Assembly: GCA_025360395.1 (NCBI GenBank)
Contig: JANYCH010000056.1
Location: 1-5,705 of the forward strand
Source: Cytophagales bacterium
GTDB taxonomy: Bacteria; Bacteroidota; Bacteroidia; Cytophagales; UBA9547
DNA length: 5,705 bases
Reading direction: 5' to 3'
The notes under the pieces were generated by a model. It was given only the letters and a program-made list of their open reading frames with translations, was not told where the DNA came from and made no database searches. Positions 1 to 5,705 of this stretch are shown here, piece by piece. The translations under genes and the position numbers were made by a program. Position 1 is the stretch's first letter. Every line of letters begins with the position of its first letter.

Positions 1-689
1 TTGCAGACCTGATATTCCCCAAATATTATCCGGAGCTCTCATCAAAACGGATCATAACAATGGATTGGCTAAATGGGCAGCATTTAAAAGAGTTTCTTAA
101 AACAAATCCAAGCCAGCAGATAAAAAACCGGGCTGGACAGGCTTTGTGGGATTTCTATCATTTTCAAATCCATGCCCTAAGAAAAGTTCATGCGGACCCT
201 CATCCTGGCAATTTCTTGTTTCAGCCAGATGGAACTGTGGCCATATTTGACTTTGGTTGCGTCAAGGAAATTCCATTGAGTTTTTATGATAATTATTTTG
301 CTTTGGTTGATCGCACAGTTTATGAAAATGAGAAACTGATCAAGAAAATATACATGAACCTCGAAATGATCCATGTTGAAGATTCAGACAAAGACGTCGA
401 TTTCTTTTCAGGTTTATTCAAGACCATGATCGATTTATTTACCCTGCCATTTACAGTTGATAATTTTGACTTTGGTAATGATCAGTATTTTGCTGATATC
501 TATGCCTATACAGAATATTTAACAAACCTGAAGGAAATAAAAGAGTCAAAAGTGGCAAGGGGATCAAGGCACTCTTTATATATAAACCGCACTTATTTTG
601 GATTGTATTCTATTTTGAATCAACTTAAAGCCAATATTCAGACTCACAGTTCTTCCCTTCCAAAACCTGAATTTCTGTTAGCCTCATAA
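1..689 (+). CDS. AarF/UbiB (ABC1) family protein kinase-like protein, C-terminal part (5' truncated)
   Basis: The reading frame is open from the window edge (first whole codon at base 3) to TAA at 687-689, so the 5' end is missing. The ATG at 60 is internal: the codons before it read RIIT and lead into MDWLNGQHL, matching the family's usual V/I-L/I-T-M-x-W-x-x-G segment. Counting from that Met, the ABC1 catalytic loop HADPHPGN is at residues 44-51 (bases 189-212) and the metal-binding DFG at 64-66 (bases 249-257). Both are intact, so the kinase/ATPase core looks functional. The tail with NRTYFGLYSILNQLKA is also typical of the family. Family members are atypical kinases, often membrane-associated and linked to quinone (UbiB) or lipid metabolism; the substrate here cannot be read from sequence. 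About half of a usual 430-550-residue protein is visible. The gene converges on the OmpA-family gene, with a shared terminator 6 bp downstream. Confidence 0.93.
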   Translation, partial: ADLIFPKYYPELSSKRIITMDWLNGQHLKEFLKTNPSQQIKNRAGQALWDFYHFQIHALRKVHADPHPGNFLFQPDGTVAIFDFGCVKEIPLSFYDNYFALVDRTVYENEKLIKKIYMNLEMIHVEDSDKDVDFFSGLFKTMIDLFTLPFTVDNFDFGNDQYFADIYAYTEYLTNLKEIKESKVARGSRHSLYINRTYFGLYSILNQLKANIQTHSSSLPKPEFLLAS

Positions 690-695
690 ATTAAA

Positions 696-725
696 AAAGC
701 CCTTATAAAATGTTATAAGGGCTTT
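696..725. terminator. Bidirectional intrinsic terminator between convergent genes
   Basis: AAAGCCCTTATAA (696-708) pairs perfectly with TTATAAGGGCTTT (713-725), giving a 13-bp stem with a 4-nt loop. It sits in the 55-bp gap between the stop of the AarF-like gene (689) and the stop of the OmpA-family gene (745). Read on the - strand, the stem runs straight into six T (complement of 693-698), a classic strong terminator. On the + strand the stem ends in TTT and a further T-rich stretch follows (AATATTTTTT), somewhat weaker. It should therefore end both transcripts. Confidence 0.88.
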
Positions 726-744
726 CCAATATTTTTTACAAATT

Positions 745-3126
745 CTAGTATTCTAACAAGGCGAACTTAACCTTTCTTTTGTCTTCAACTTCCTGAGCTG
801 ATTTTAGGCTTGAAGCTTTAAATGGAATAACAGTAAACCTATTCTGATCAAAGCCTTGAGCAAGGAAGTAGTTTAAAACAGTTTTTACACGTTTTTCATA
901 AAGCACTTTATTGTTGAGTTCTTTACCGACTTTATCATTAAAACCATGTATGGACAATTTCATTTTTGGAATGCGTTTCATTGCCGCAGCAATCTGGTCT
1001 AATTGCTTTTTCGATAAATCATTTAATACTTCTCCTTCATTGTATGAAAATGAAACACTTGGAGAAAGCATTATACCGGCCTTTTTGTTTGGAACTATCC
1101 CGTCAAGGATGATGTCATCAGAGTTCGTGGTATCAGCCTTAGCAAGCATTCCTTTTTTGTCTTTCGATAAAGTATCGATGTCAAAAATCTGACATTCGGT
1201 TCTTCTGTTCATTTTCTGACCTTCGGCAGTGGTGTTTGAAGCGATAGGCTTATTCTCTCCAAAACCATCAATTCTCATGTTTTTCTTAGGAATCCCTTTT
1301 TCCATCAAATAACTTCTAACCTCATTTGCGCGTTTTTTTGATAAACGCAAGTTGTAAAGGTCATCACCAATGCTGTCGGTGAAACCATTAACCTGAATTT
1401 GAATTTTTGGATTCTTTTTTAGGAATTCTGTTAACTTATCAAGCTCTGGCAGAGATTCTTTTTTAAGGTCGTATTTATTGTAATCAAAAAATATGTTGTT
1501 CAATACAATAGAGTTTCCTTTTTTGATCGGTTTCAAACTGAAGACTTTTTTGTCAGCAAAAATGGCTTGTGGATCATTCAGGTTTACGTTTTCAGACACA
1601 AACAACATATTGTCGGCTTCAAACTGCATTGAGTAATTTTTACCTTTTTCAACCTGGATAGCATATTTGCCGCTTGCATCTTTGGTATTAAATACACCTA
1701 CCACATTGTTATTTGATAGATCAGTCACAGTGATTTTAGCATCTACTGGAATATTACTATCTGAATTTAATAACTTACCTCTCAGGGTTATAAGTTTCTG
1801 AGAATTATAAGGCCGATTTATCACATAGATGTCTTTGCCTCCTTTATTATCCGGCCTTAAAGAAGAGGACATATAGCCCTTAGACCCATCTGCTGAATAA
1901 ATAAAGTACATGTCATCCTCAACCGAGTTTATTGGATATCCAATATTCCTTGGTTTGGTCCATTTATTAGTGCTTGAAATAAGTACTGATGAAAATACAT
2001 CGAAGCCTCCCATTGTATTATGTCCGTCAGAACTAAAGAACAAGGTATTATTATCGAAATGAATGAAAGGACAATCTTCATTGTATTTAGTATTGATTTC
2101 AGGTCCAAGGTTTTTTGGTTCTCCCCATTCTTTAGTTGCTAAAAGATCGCAGTACCAGATGTCAAAACCTCCAAAACCTCCTGGACGATCGCTTGAGAAA
2201 TAAAGTCTTTTGTTATCTCCTGAAACAGAAATACTTGATTCCCAACCTTTTGTAGTATTAATACTTCCTCCTAATTTTTCTGGTGAACTCCACTTATTGT
2301 TTACCAGATTGCTCATGAAAATACTTCCCTGTGAAGGGGTGTTTTTAGTTCTGTAAAGGAAAAGTGTTTTTGCATCAGAGGTAATTCCGATACATGCGTC
2401 ATGATCAGCTACATTGATTGGGCTTTCTACTATTTTTGAAGGCAACCAGTTTCCATTTGCATCTTTTACTGACACATGGATATCTTCAAAAGGTTTTCCA
2501 TCAGCATGTAAGTCATCATTAAACTCTGATGGCCTGCGGCTGGTGAAATACATGGTTTTCTGGTCACCAGATACTATAGGGACATACTCATCATATTCAG
2601 TATTTATTGCCTGGCCTATGTTTTCTATGCTAACACTTAAAGAATCCTCTACATGTTCTTTTGCATTATTACATATTTCAATCTTCCTTTTTGCAGAAGC
2701 TAAAGCAAAAAGAGCGGATGAAGAGTCACTTTTTGAAAGATTGATGTATTCTTCAAAAGATTTAATTGATTTATCAAACAAATGATTGTAGTGGTAAGCC
2801 TCACCTAAATAATATTGCAACTCATTTTTTGAATAACCTTTTTCTTTTGCAGTTTCAAAAAAGCTAAGTGATTTAGCTTTATGTCTTGAGTTTAAGTAAC
2901 ATATTCCAATATTGCAAAGCACGTTTGGATTGCCAGGAGCAAGACTGTCAATTTTTTTGAATAAAGAAATTGAAGTAGCATAATCTTTAGAAATAAAGCT
3001 TTTTTCGGCCTGAGTTTCTAATTTTTTTACTGCAGCCCGGTTTTCCTGGGGTATTTCCTGTGCTGATACAACACCTGCAAAGGTTAAAGTAATAAGTGTT
3101 TTAATTAAGTAAATCTTTCTTTTCAT
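745..3126 (-). CDS. OmpA-family envelope protein: TPR, PD40 propeller, regulatory-like domain, tandem OmpA domains
   Basis: This 793-residue protein is probably an outer-membrane-associated periplasmic protein anchored to peptidoglycan. Residues 1-22 form a Sec signal peptide (KRK, hydrophobic core, VSA before Q23). There is no lipobox cysteine. TPR-like helices span about 36-130. PD40/WD40-like blades lie near 178-199, 241-260, 294-326, 349-380 and 402-436, with recurring YFSSDRPGGFGGFDIW-type motifs. A CarboxypepD_reg-like beta domain follows at about 445-516. The OmpA C-terminal domain (about 541-650) carries GFTD and LSKKRA; D584 and R599, spaced 15 apart, match the diaminopimelate-binding pair, and NRRTE (640-644) closes it. 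A second, diverged copy fills about 688-793. The order resembles PorE of the type IX secretion system, but PorE is a lipoprotein and this protein is not; many other Bacteroidota proteins share the layout, so no symbol is given. The ATG at 3126 directly starts the signal peptide; no Shine-Dalgarno is visible. Confidence 0.93.
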   Translation of the reverse strand: MKRKIYLIKTLITLTFAGVVSAQEIPQENRAAVKKLETQAEKSFISKDYATSISLFKKIDSLAPGNPNVLCNIGICYLNSRHKAKSLSFFETAKEKGYSKNELQYYLGEAYHYNHLFDKSIKSFEEYINLSKSDSSSALFALASAKRKIEICNNAKEHVEDSLSVSIENIGQAINTEYDEYVPIVSGDQKTMYFTSRRPSEFNDDLHADGKPFEDIHVSVKDANGNWLPSKIVESPINVADHDACIGITSDAKTLFLYRTKNTPSQGSIFMSNLVNNKWSSPEKLGGSINTTKGWESSISVSGDNKRLYFSSDRPGGFGGFDIWYCDLLATKEWGEPKNLGPEINTKYNEDCPFIHFDNNTLFFSSDGHNTMGGFDVFSSVLISSTNKWTKPRNIGYPINSVEDDMYFIYSADGSKGYMSSSLRPDNKGGKDIYVINRPYNSQKLITLRGKLLNSDSNIPVDAKITVTDLSNNNVVGVFNTKDASGKYAIQVEKGKNYSMQFEADNMLFVSENVNLNDPQAIFADKKVFSLKPIKKGNSIVLNNIFFDYNKYDLKKESLPELDKLTEFLKKNPKIQIQVNGFTDSIGDDLYNLRLSKKRANEVRSYLMEKGIPKKNMRIDGFGENKPIASNTTAEGQKMNRRTECQIFDIDTLSKDKKGMLAKADTTNSDDIILDGIVPNKKAGIMLSPSVSFSYNEGEVLNDLSKKQLDQIAAAMKRIPKMKLSIHGFNDKVGKELNNKVLYEKRVKTVLNYFLAQGFDQNRFTVIPFKASSLKSAQEVEDKRKVKFALLEY

Positions 3127-3148
3127 GACAATTATGTTACATCAATAT

Positions 3149-3156
3149 CAAATATA
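3149..3156 (-). promoter_or_regulatory. Candidate Bacteroidota -7 promoter element for the OmpA-family gene
   Basis: On the - strand the bases read TATATTTG, an exact match to the Bacteroidota -7 consensus TAnnTTTG, ending 22 bp before the start codon. Transcription would begin near 3142 and give a leader of roughly 16 nt. No convincing TTG -33 element lies 19-21 bp further upstream. In such AT-rich DNA a chance match is possible. Confidence 0.35.
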
Positions 3157-3382
3157 AGCACTTAGCCTAGTATTACCTGTTGTATGTAATAAAAATGATT
3201 AATTTAAAGAAAATTAATTATAAGAAATAATCAAATGGATACACTGAAAATCAATATGATATAAATAATTAAAGAAATATTATCCAAATTTTAAGAATAT
3301 ATTAATATTAACTCCTATTTTTCTCAATGGTTTTTGGTTGCTTTAATACGCTGATCTTCTGACATTTTATCACCTTCCTATT
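3157..3382. other. AT-rich intergenic region, no clear gene
   Basis: Positions 3175-3310 are very AT-rich with many stops in all frames, consistent with an upstream regulatory region of the OmpA-family gene. On the - strand there is one 13-codon frame (3365 down to 3324, MSEDQRIKATKNH) preceded by AGGAAGGTGATAAA, an unusually good Shine-Dalgarno for this kind of genome. It may be chance. No tRNA-like structure or strong terminator was found here. Confidence 0.5.
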
Positions 3383-3589
3383 CTATCCCCGATATCCTTT
3401 AAAACAAGAAGCTTTTGTAATAAAACATTCTATTATAGTCTGTTTTATTTCATTTCCATCCGTATTGGTGATGTTCATTTTGAAGACATAACTTACAAGC
3501 CTCGTTAAACTGTCAATTGAAGCTTCTTTCAATTTCACTGCATTTCCTTCGCCATGCAGGTTCACACGCACACGGACAGACTGATGCAC
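3383..3589 (-). CDS. Doubtful small hypothetical protein or gene remnant (68 aa)
   Basis: I do not recognise this product. The frame begins with GTG (3587-3589); no ATG is available, and upstream it stays open only about ten further codons before a TAA. Its codon choice looks coding-like, with many GAA, AAA and AAT codons, and the region is less AT-rich than the DNA to its left, with no competing gene on either strand. The peptide starts MHQSVRVRVNLHGEG and contains SIDSLTRLVSYVFKMNITNTDGNEI split across its middle. There is no signal peptide or membrane segment. After the TAG the same frame runs on for 24 more sense codons rich in Lys and Arg before a TAA at 3308-3310, so the TAG could be a nonsense mutation in a longer former gene. 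It lies 65 bp downstream of the DUF218 gene on the same strand and could be cotranscribed. It may be a decayed fragment or no gene at all. Confidence 0.3.
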   Translation of the reverse strand: MHQSVRVRVNLHGEGNAVKLKEASIDSLTRLVSYVFKMNITNTDGNEIKQTIIECFITKASCFKGYRG

Positions 3590-3654
3590 TAAGAGAAATG
3601 AGTTTACTGTAACTGCAATTTATTCAGGTCGAAATAACGCTTGCTGGATCTGAT

Positions 3655-4398
3655 TTAATCTTTGTTCAAAATTTCTGAGGAAAAATTTAAAGCTGTCTTT
3701 CCGTCTATAATTGTGTCTACATCAATAGGATCAAAAAACCTTTTAATGTTTTTACCCCTTGTACCCTGCAATCTTTTCCCAAAACTTTCCCTTTTCTGAA
3801 GTGAAACAAAATTCTCTACATATGCCGATTCAGGATTGATTTCTATGTCCCGCATATTCAAAGAAAAAAGCGTTTTGAAAACTATGGGAACAAAATGAAC
3901 ATTTACGTTTATTTTTTCCGGATAATTTCTAAGAAAATGTGACTGAAAAGGGTCGGTAGCTATGGCAACTGTTTCGAAACCCTGCTTACGGGCAATGTAA
4001 TATGAATAATATACATTTTCAGTACTGTGCTCTGCGCTGCTGTCAATAAAAATGTGGTCTTTTGGTACGCCCATCGCTTCTGCATATAAAGACATAATTT
4101 TACTTTCACAATATGGGGTATAAACTGCTGAACCTGAATATATTATATTTTTTGCTAAGCCCTGTTTGTATAAGTATACCGACCAGTAAACCCGCATTTT
4201 CATCAGCGAATTCCATTTACCCTTTGATCCGTCAAAAGGAATTCCGGGTACAATTATGGCATCATATGGCCCGCTTTTCTTAGCTTGTGAAAATTGTTTA
4301 GACGATGAAGGCCTGATGAAAACGCAGGAACTTGTAAAAAACAATCCCCAGGTGGCCATCGATAATAACAAAATTTTGGTAGCAATATATTCTTTCAT
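3655..4398 (-). CDS. YdcF/SanA/ElyC-like (DUF218) predicted lipoprotein
   Basis: This 247-residue protein belongs to the DUF218 family, envelope proteins with a Rossmann-like fold whose members (SanA, ElyC) affect cell-envelope integrity; the reaction is not established. In numbering from the chosen ATG: YDAIIVPG at 45-52, the conserved Arg in MRVYWSVYLYKQG at 69, IIYSGSAV at about 85-92, Glu98 before the GVP turn (110-112), STEN at 125-128 (the family's T-x-x-N element), and TDPFQSHFLR at 148-157 with His154 and Arg157. The N-terminus (MKEYIATKILLL...LFFTSSC) is a lipoprotein-like signal with Cys25 as probable lipidation site, although Thr at -3 is not the ideal lipobox residue. A GTG seven codons upstream (4419) is in frame, but the ATG at 4398 puts the signal peptide in standard form, so it was preferred. 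The C-terminal 50 residues after about 200 are not recognisable. No clear promoter or terminator was found. Confidence 0.85.
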   Translation of the reverse strand: MKEYIATKILLLSMATWGLFFTSSCVFIRPSSSKQFSQAKKSGPYDAIIVPGIPFDGSKGKWNSLMKMRVYWSVYLYKQGLAKNIIYSGSAVYTPYCESKIMSLYAEAMGVPKDHIFIDSSAEHSTENVYYSYYIARKQGFETVAIATDPFQSHFLRNYPEKINVNVHFVPIVFKTLFSLNMRDIEINPESAYVENFVSLQKRESFGKRLQGTRGKNIKRFFDPIDVDTIIDGKTALNFSSEILNKD

Positions 4399-4893
4399 AA
4401 TGTTACAACATAAAAACACCTGTTTTGTTTAACTTTTATTAAAAATATTTAAACAAACTCGTATTTATAATGAAAGAATAGTGCCATAGGGAAAATAATT
4501 TATATAAATTTTAATAAAACGATCAAAGACTTGTCAATTCCCTGACACAATCTCTAACTGATGAATTCCAGTTTAATAATCATGAAATATTTTAAGCACC
4601 TTTCCAGTGTTATACTGGTTTTCAGATCCCATATTGAGATAAAAGATGGTTAGATCTACAACACAGTGCTGATGGCAAAACATATGGATGGAGGCTATAA
4701 GATTGGATTGAAAGACCAGGCAGATTTCAGATCTATAAGGATGCCAAGTAGATCAAATACTTATTAAGCAAGGGCCTGCTTTGAAGCAGCTCTCCATAAC
4801 AATTTTTTAATAATCAAATGGAACTTTGATCTACTTACCTAAGTTTTACCAACATCTTATATATCTATTTTTAAATCATTAAACATTAAAACT
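4399..4893. other. Intergenic region between divergent genes with possible decayed coding fragment
   Basis: The part next to the DUF218 gene (about 4420-4530) is very AT-rich and should contain the promoter for that gene; a TTTG occurs on the - strand, but no TAnnTTTG follows at the right distance. From about 4560 to 4800 the base composition becomes less AT-rich and gene-like. A + strand frame starts at ATG 4582 (MKYFKHLSSVILVF, signal-like), is broken by TAG at 4651-4653, and runs on through YNTVLMAKHMDGGYKIGLKD to TAA at 4765-4767. A second frame over the same bases also gives coding-like stretches (DWIERPGRFQIYKDAK) between stops. This suggests a decayed gene with frameshifts, but I cannot name it. 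A nested inverted repeat follows at 4746-4836. The last 60 bp before the SDR gene are AT-rich, with a weak TATTTTTA (4866-4873) near the -7 consensus. Confidence 0.4.
4746..4836. repeat. Nested imperfect inverted repeat upstream of the SDR gene
   Basis: The outer arms are perfect 12-mers: AAGTAGATCAAA (4746-4757) and TTTGATCTACTT (4825-4836). Inside them TTATTAA (4761-4767) pairs with TTAATAA (4807-4813), and at the centre CTGCTT (4776-4781) pairs with AAGCAG (4784-4789) across a 2-nt gap. All three pairs nest in the right order, so the RNA or single-stranded DNA could fold as one long interrupted hairpin. It ends 57 bp before the SDR start codon. It could be a leader structure, a worn miniature element or a chance result of AT-rich DNA; no target-site duplication was evident. 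Confidence 0.55.
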
Positions 4894-5691
4894 ATGTCTT
4901 ACATTGTTGTGGGTGCCACAGGGCACACTTCTAAAATTGTTGCAGAAAAACTTTTAGCTGCCGGAAAGAACGTTACTGTAATGGGACGTAATGCAGAAAC
5001 CCTTAAACCTTTCACAGATAAAGGGGCCAAACCATCAATCGGATCATTGGAAGATCGGGCATATTTAGAAGAAGCTTTTAAAGGAAAAAATGCAGCCTAT
5101 GTTCTTTTACCACCAAATTTTGGTGTTAAAAATTTCAGGGAATACCAGAAAACAATAGGCGTAAACCTTGCGGATGCAATTAAAGCAGGCAATGTTAAAT
5201 ATGTTGTCTTTCTTAGCAGCACCGGAGCACATCTTGGCAGTGGCGCAGGGGTAGTAGACGGACTGGGAGATTTCGAAAAAATGCTTGCTCAAATACCAGA
5301 TTTAAATGTTAAAATACTTCGGCCAGGTTTTTTTTATTATAATTTCTTCGGCCAGATCCCAACCTTAAAAGCTGCCGGTATTTTGGGTAGTAATTATGAT
5401 GGAAATGTTGTAATTCCTTTTGCAGATGTATCTGATATCGGGAATATTGCTGCTGAAGAAATGTTGAACCTGAACTTTACCGGACAGACTGTTCGCTACA
5501 TTGCAAGTGAAGAAATGACTTCACAACAAGCAACAACTATTTTGGGGAAAGCAATAGGAAAACCAGATTTACAATGGGTACGCTTCCCTGACGATCAAAT
5601 GAAAGCTGGTCTTTTACAAGCTGGACTTAATGAGTCGCTTGTAGATGGTTATGTGGAACTTGGTCAGATAATCTTCCTGTCCTTTACCTGA
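4894..5691 (+). CDS. NmrA-like NAD(P)-binding atypical SDR, C-terminus disrupted by local inversion
   Basis: This is an atypical short-chain dehydrogenase of the NmrA / NAD(P)H-binding type, a soluble cytoplasmic protein; relatives act as quinone or NAD(P)H-sensing reductases, and the substrate is unknown here. The N-terminal Rossmann motif VGATGHTS (residues 6-13) has Ser where the third Gly usually stands. GRN (31-33) ends beta-2, with Arg32 suited to NADP(H). VVFLSSTGAHL (104-114) and LRPGFFYYNF (142-151) are the usual mid-domain segments. NFTGQTVRYIAS and LGKAIGKPDLQWV follow in the substrate-binding half. The frame stops at TGA 5689-5691 after YVELGQ plus seven unrelated residues (IIFLSFT), at 265 residues; relatives run about 20-30 longer. 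The missing tail is present in reversed orientation in the last 33 bp before 5701, so the stop is probably not the native one. The ATG at 4894 follows A-rich DNA without Shine-Dalgarno, as expected for Bacteroidota. Confidence 0.88.
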   Translation: MSYIVVGATGHTSKIVAEKLLAAGKNVTVMGRNAETLKPFTDKGAKPSIGSLEDRAYLEEAFKGKNAAYVLLPPNFGVKNFREYQKTIGVNLADAIKAGNVKYVVFLSSTGAHLGSGAGVVDGLGDFEKMLAQIPDLNVKILRPGFFYYNFFGQIPTLKAAGILGSNYDGNVVIPFADVSDIGNIAAEEMLNLNFTGQTVRYIASEEMTSQQATTILGKAIGKPDLQWVRFPDDQMKAGLLQAGLNESLVDGYVELGQIIFLSFT

Positions 5692-5705
5692 TTGGAATAC
5701 CTGAC
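5662..5705. repeat. GGTCAG / CTGAC(C) inverted repeat flanking a flipped 33-bp coding segment
   Basis: GGTCAG (5662-5667) and CTGAC (5701-5705, cut by the window edge) are inverted copies around 33 bp (5668-5700). Reverse-complementing the inner 33 bp yields eleven codons, VFQSGKGQEDY, exactly in frame between YVELGQ and a following Leu-Thr. From family knowledge, YVELGQ-x-x-x-SGK-x-x-EDY is what the end of this SDR type should look like. The given orientation instead produces an early TGA. Confidence 0.75.

Noticed and set aside
177..1192. Open frames antisense to the AarF-like gene (177-374, -) and to the OmpA-family gene (911-1192, +)
   Set aside because: They lie wholly within well-supported genes, give no recognisable domains, and are mirror images of the real coding frames.
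2414..2785. 123-codon + strand frame inside the OmpA-family gene
   Set aside because: It is antisense to conserved PD40 blades and TPR-region coding sequence; the peptide has no family features and is best explained as a shadow of the true frame.
4396..4419. GTG at 4417-4419 as the start of the DUF218 gene
   Set aside because: It would add MFLCCNI before a standard lipoprotein signal; the ATG at 4396-4398 gives the better N-terminus.
4497..4510. Perfect palindrome AATTTATATAAATT as an operator
   Set aside because: It is entirely A/T in a highly AT-rich stretch, where such palindromes are common by chance.
4604..4622. Hairpin CCAGT-gttat-ACTGG followed by TTTT as a terminator
   Set aside because: The stem is only 5 bp and no + strand gene ends just upstream; too weak to call.
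3226..4822. 14-bp direct repeat AATAATCAAATGGA at 3226-3239 and 4809-4822, possibly flanking the DUF218 gene as a mobile unit
   Set aside because: A single 14-bp match in AT-rich DNA of this length can occur by chance, and there are no transposase, terminal repeats or other signs of mobility between the copies.
5107..5292. 61-codon - strand frame inside the SDR gene
   Set aside because: It is antisense to the conserved Rossmann region; there is no independent support.

Overview
The window looks like an AT-rich Bacteroidota chromosome, probably a Cytophagales- or Sphingobacteriales-type organism. The main reason is the large TPR / PD40 beta-propeller / carboxypeptidase-regulatory-like / OmpA protein, an architecture typical of that phylum. 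Start codons preceded by A-rich DNA rather than clear Shine-Dalgarno sequences, and a TAnnTTTG-type promoter element, fit the same picture. No taxonomic marker gene is present, so this is inference.

Layout. (1) Positions 1-689, + strand: the 3' part of an AarF/UbiB (ABC1) kinase-like gene whose 5' end lies outside the window. (2) 696-725: a perfect 13-bp hairpin between two converging genes, which should end transcription from both sides. (3) 745-3126, - strand: a 793-residue exported OmpA-family envelope protein that carries a second, diverged OmpA-like domain at its C-terminus. (4) 3127-3654: an AT-rich gap holding the promoter region of that gene and a doubtful 68-codon reading frame. (5) 3655-4398, - strand: a YdcF/SanA-like (DUF218) predicted lipoprotein. 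(6) 4399-4893: a gap of about 0.5 kb with a possible decayed gene fragment and a nested inverted repeat. (7) 4894 to the window end, + strand: an NmrA-like NAD(P)-binding atypical SDR.

The genes do not form one pathway. The OmpA protein and the DUF218 lipoprotein both belong to the cell envelope, the AarF-like kinase is likely tied to quinone or lipid metabolism, and the SDR is a soluble redox-type protein. The two central genes share a strand but are separated by about 530 bp, so a common operon is unlikely.

The most notable observation is at the right edge. The last 44 bases are bounded by inverted GGTCAG/CTGAC(C) hexamers, and the 33 bp between them are in the wrong orientation. Flipped, they restore an in-frame, family-like C-terminus (VFQSGKGQEDY) in place of an early stop. 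This is either a very small inversion or a fold-back/assembly artefact at a sequence end. No CRISPR array, tRNA, rRNA or complete insertion sequence was seen.
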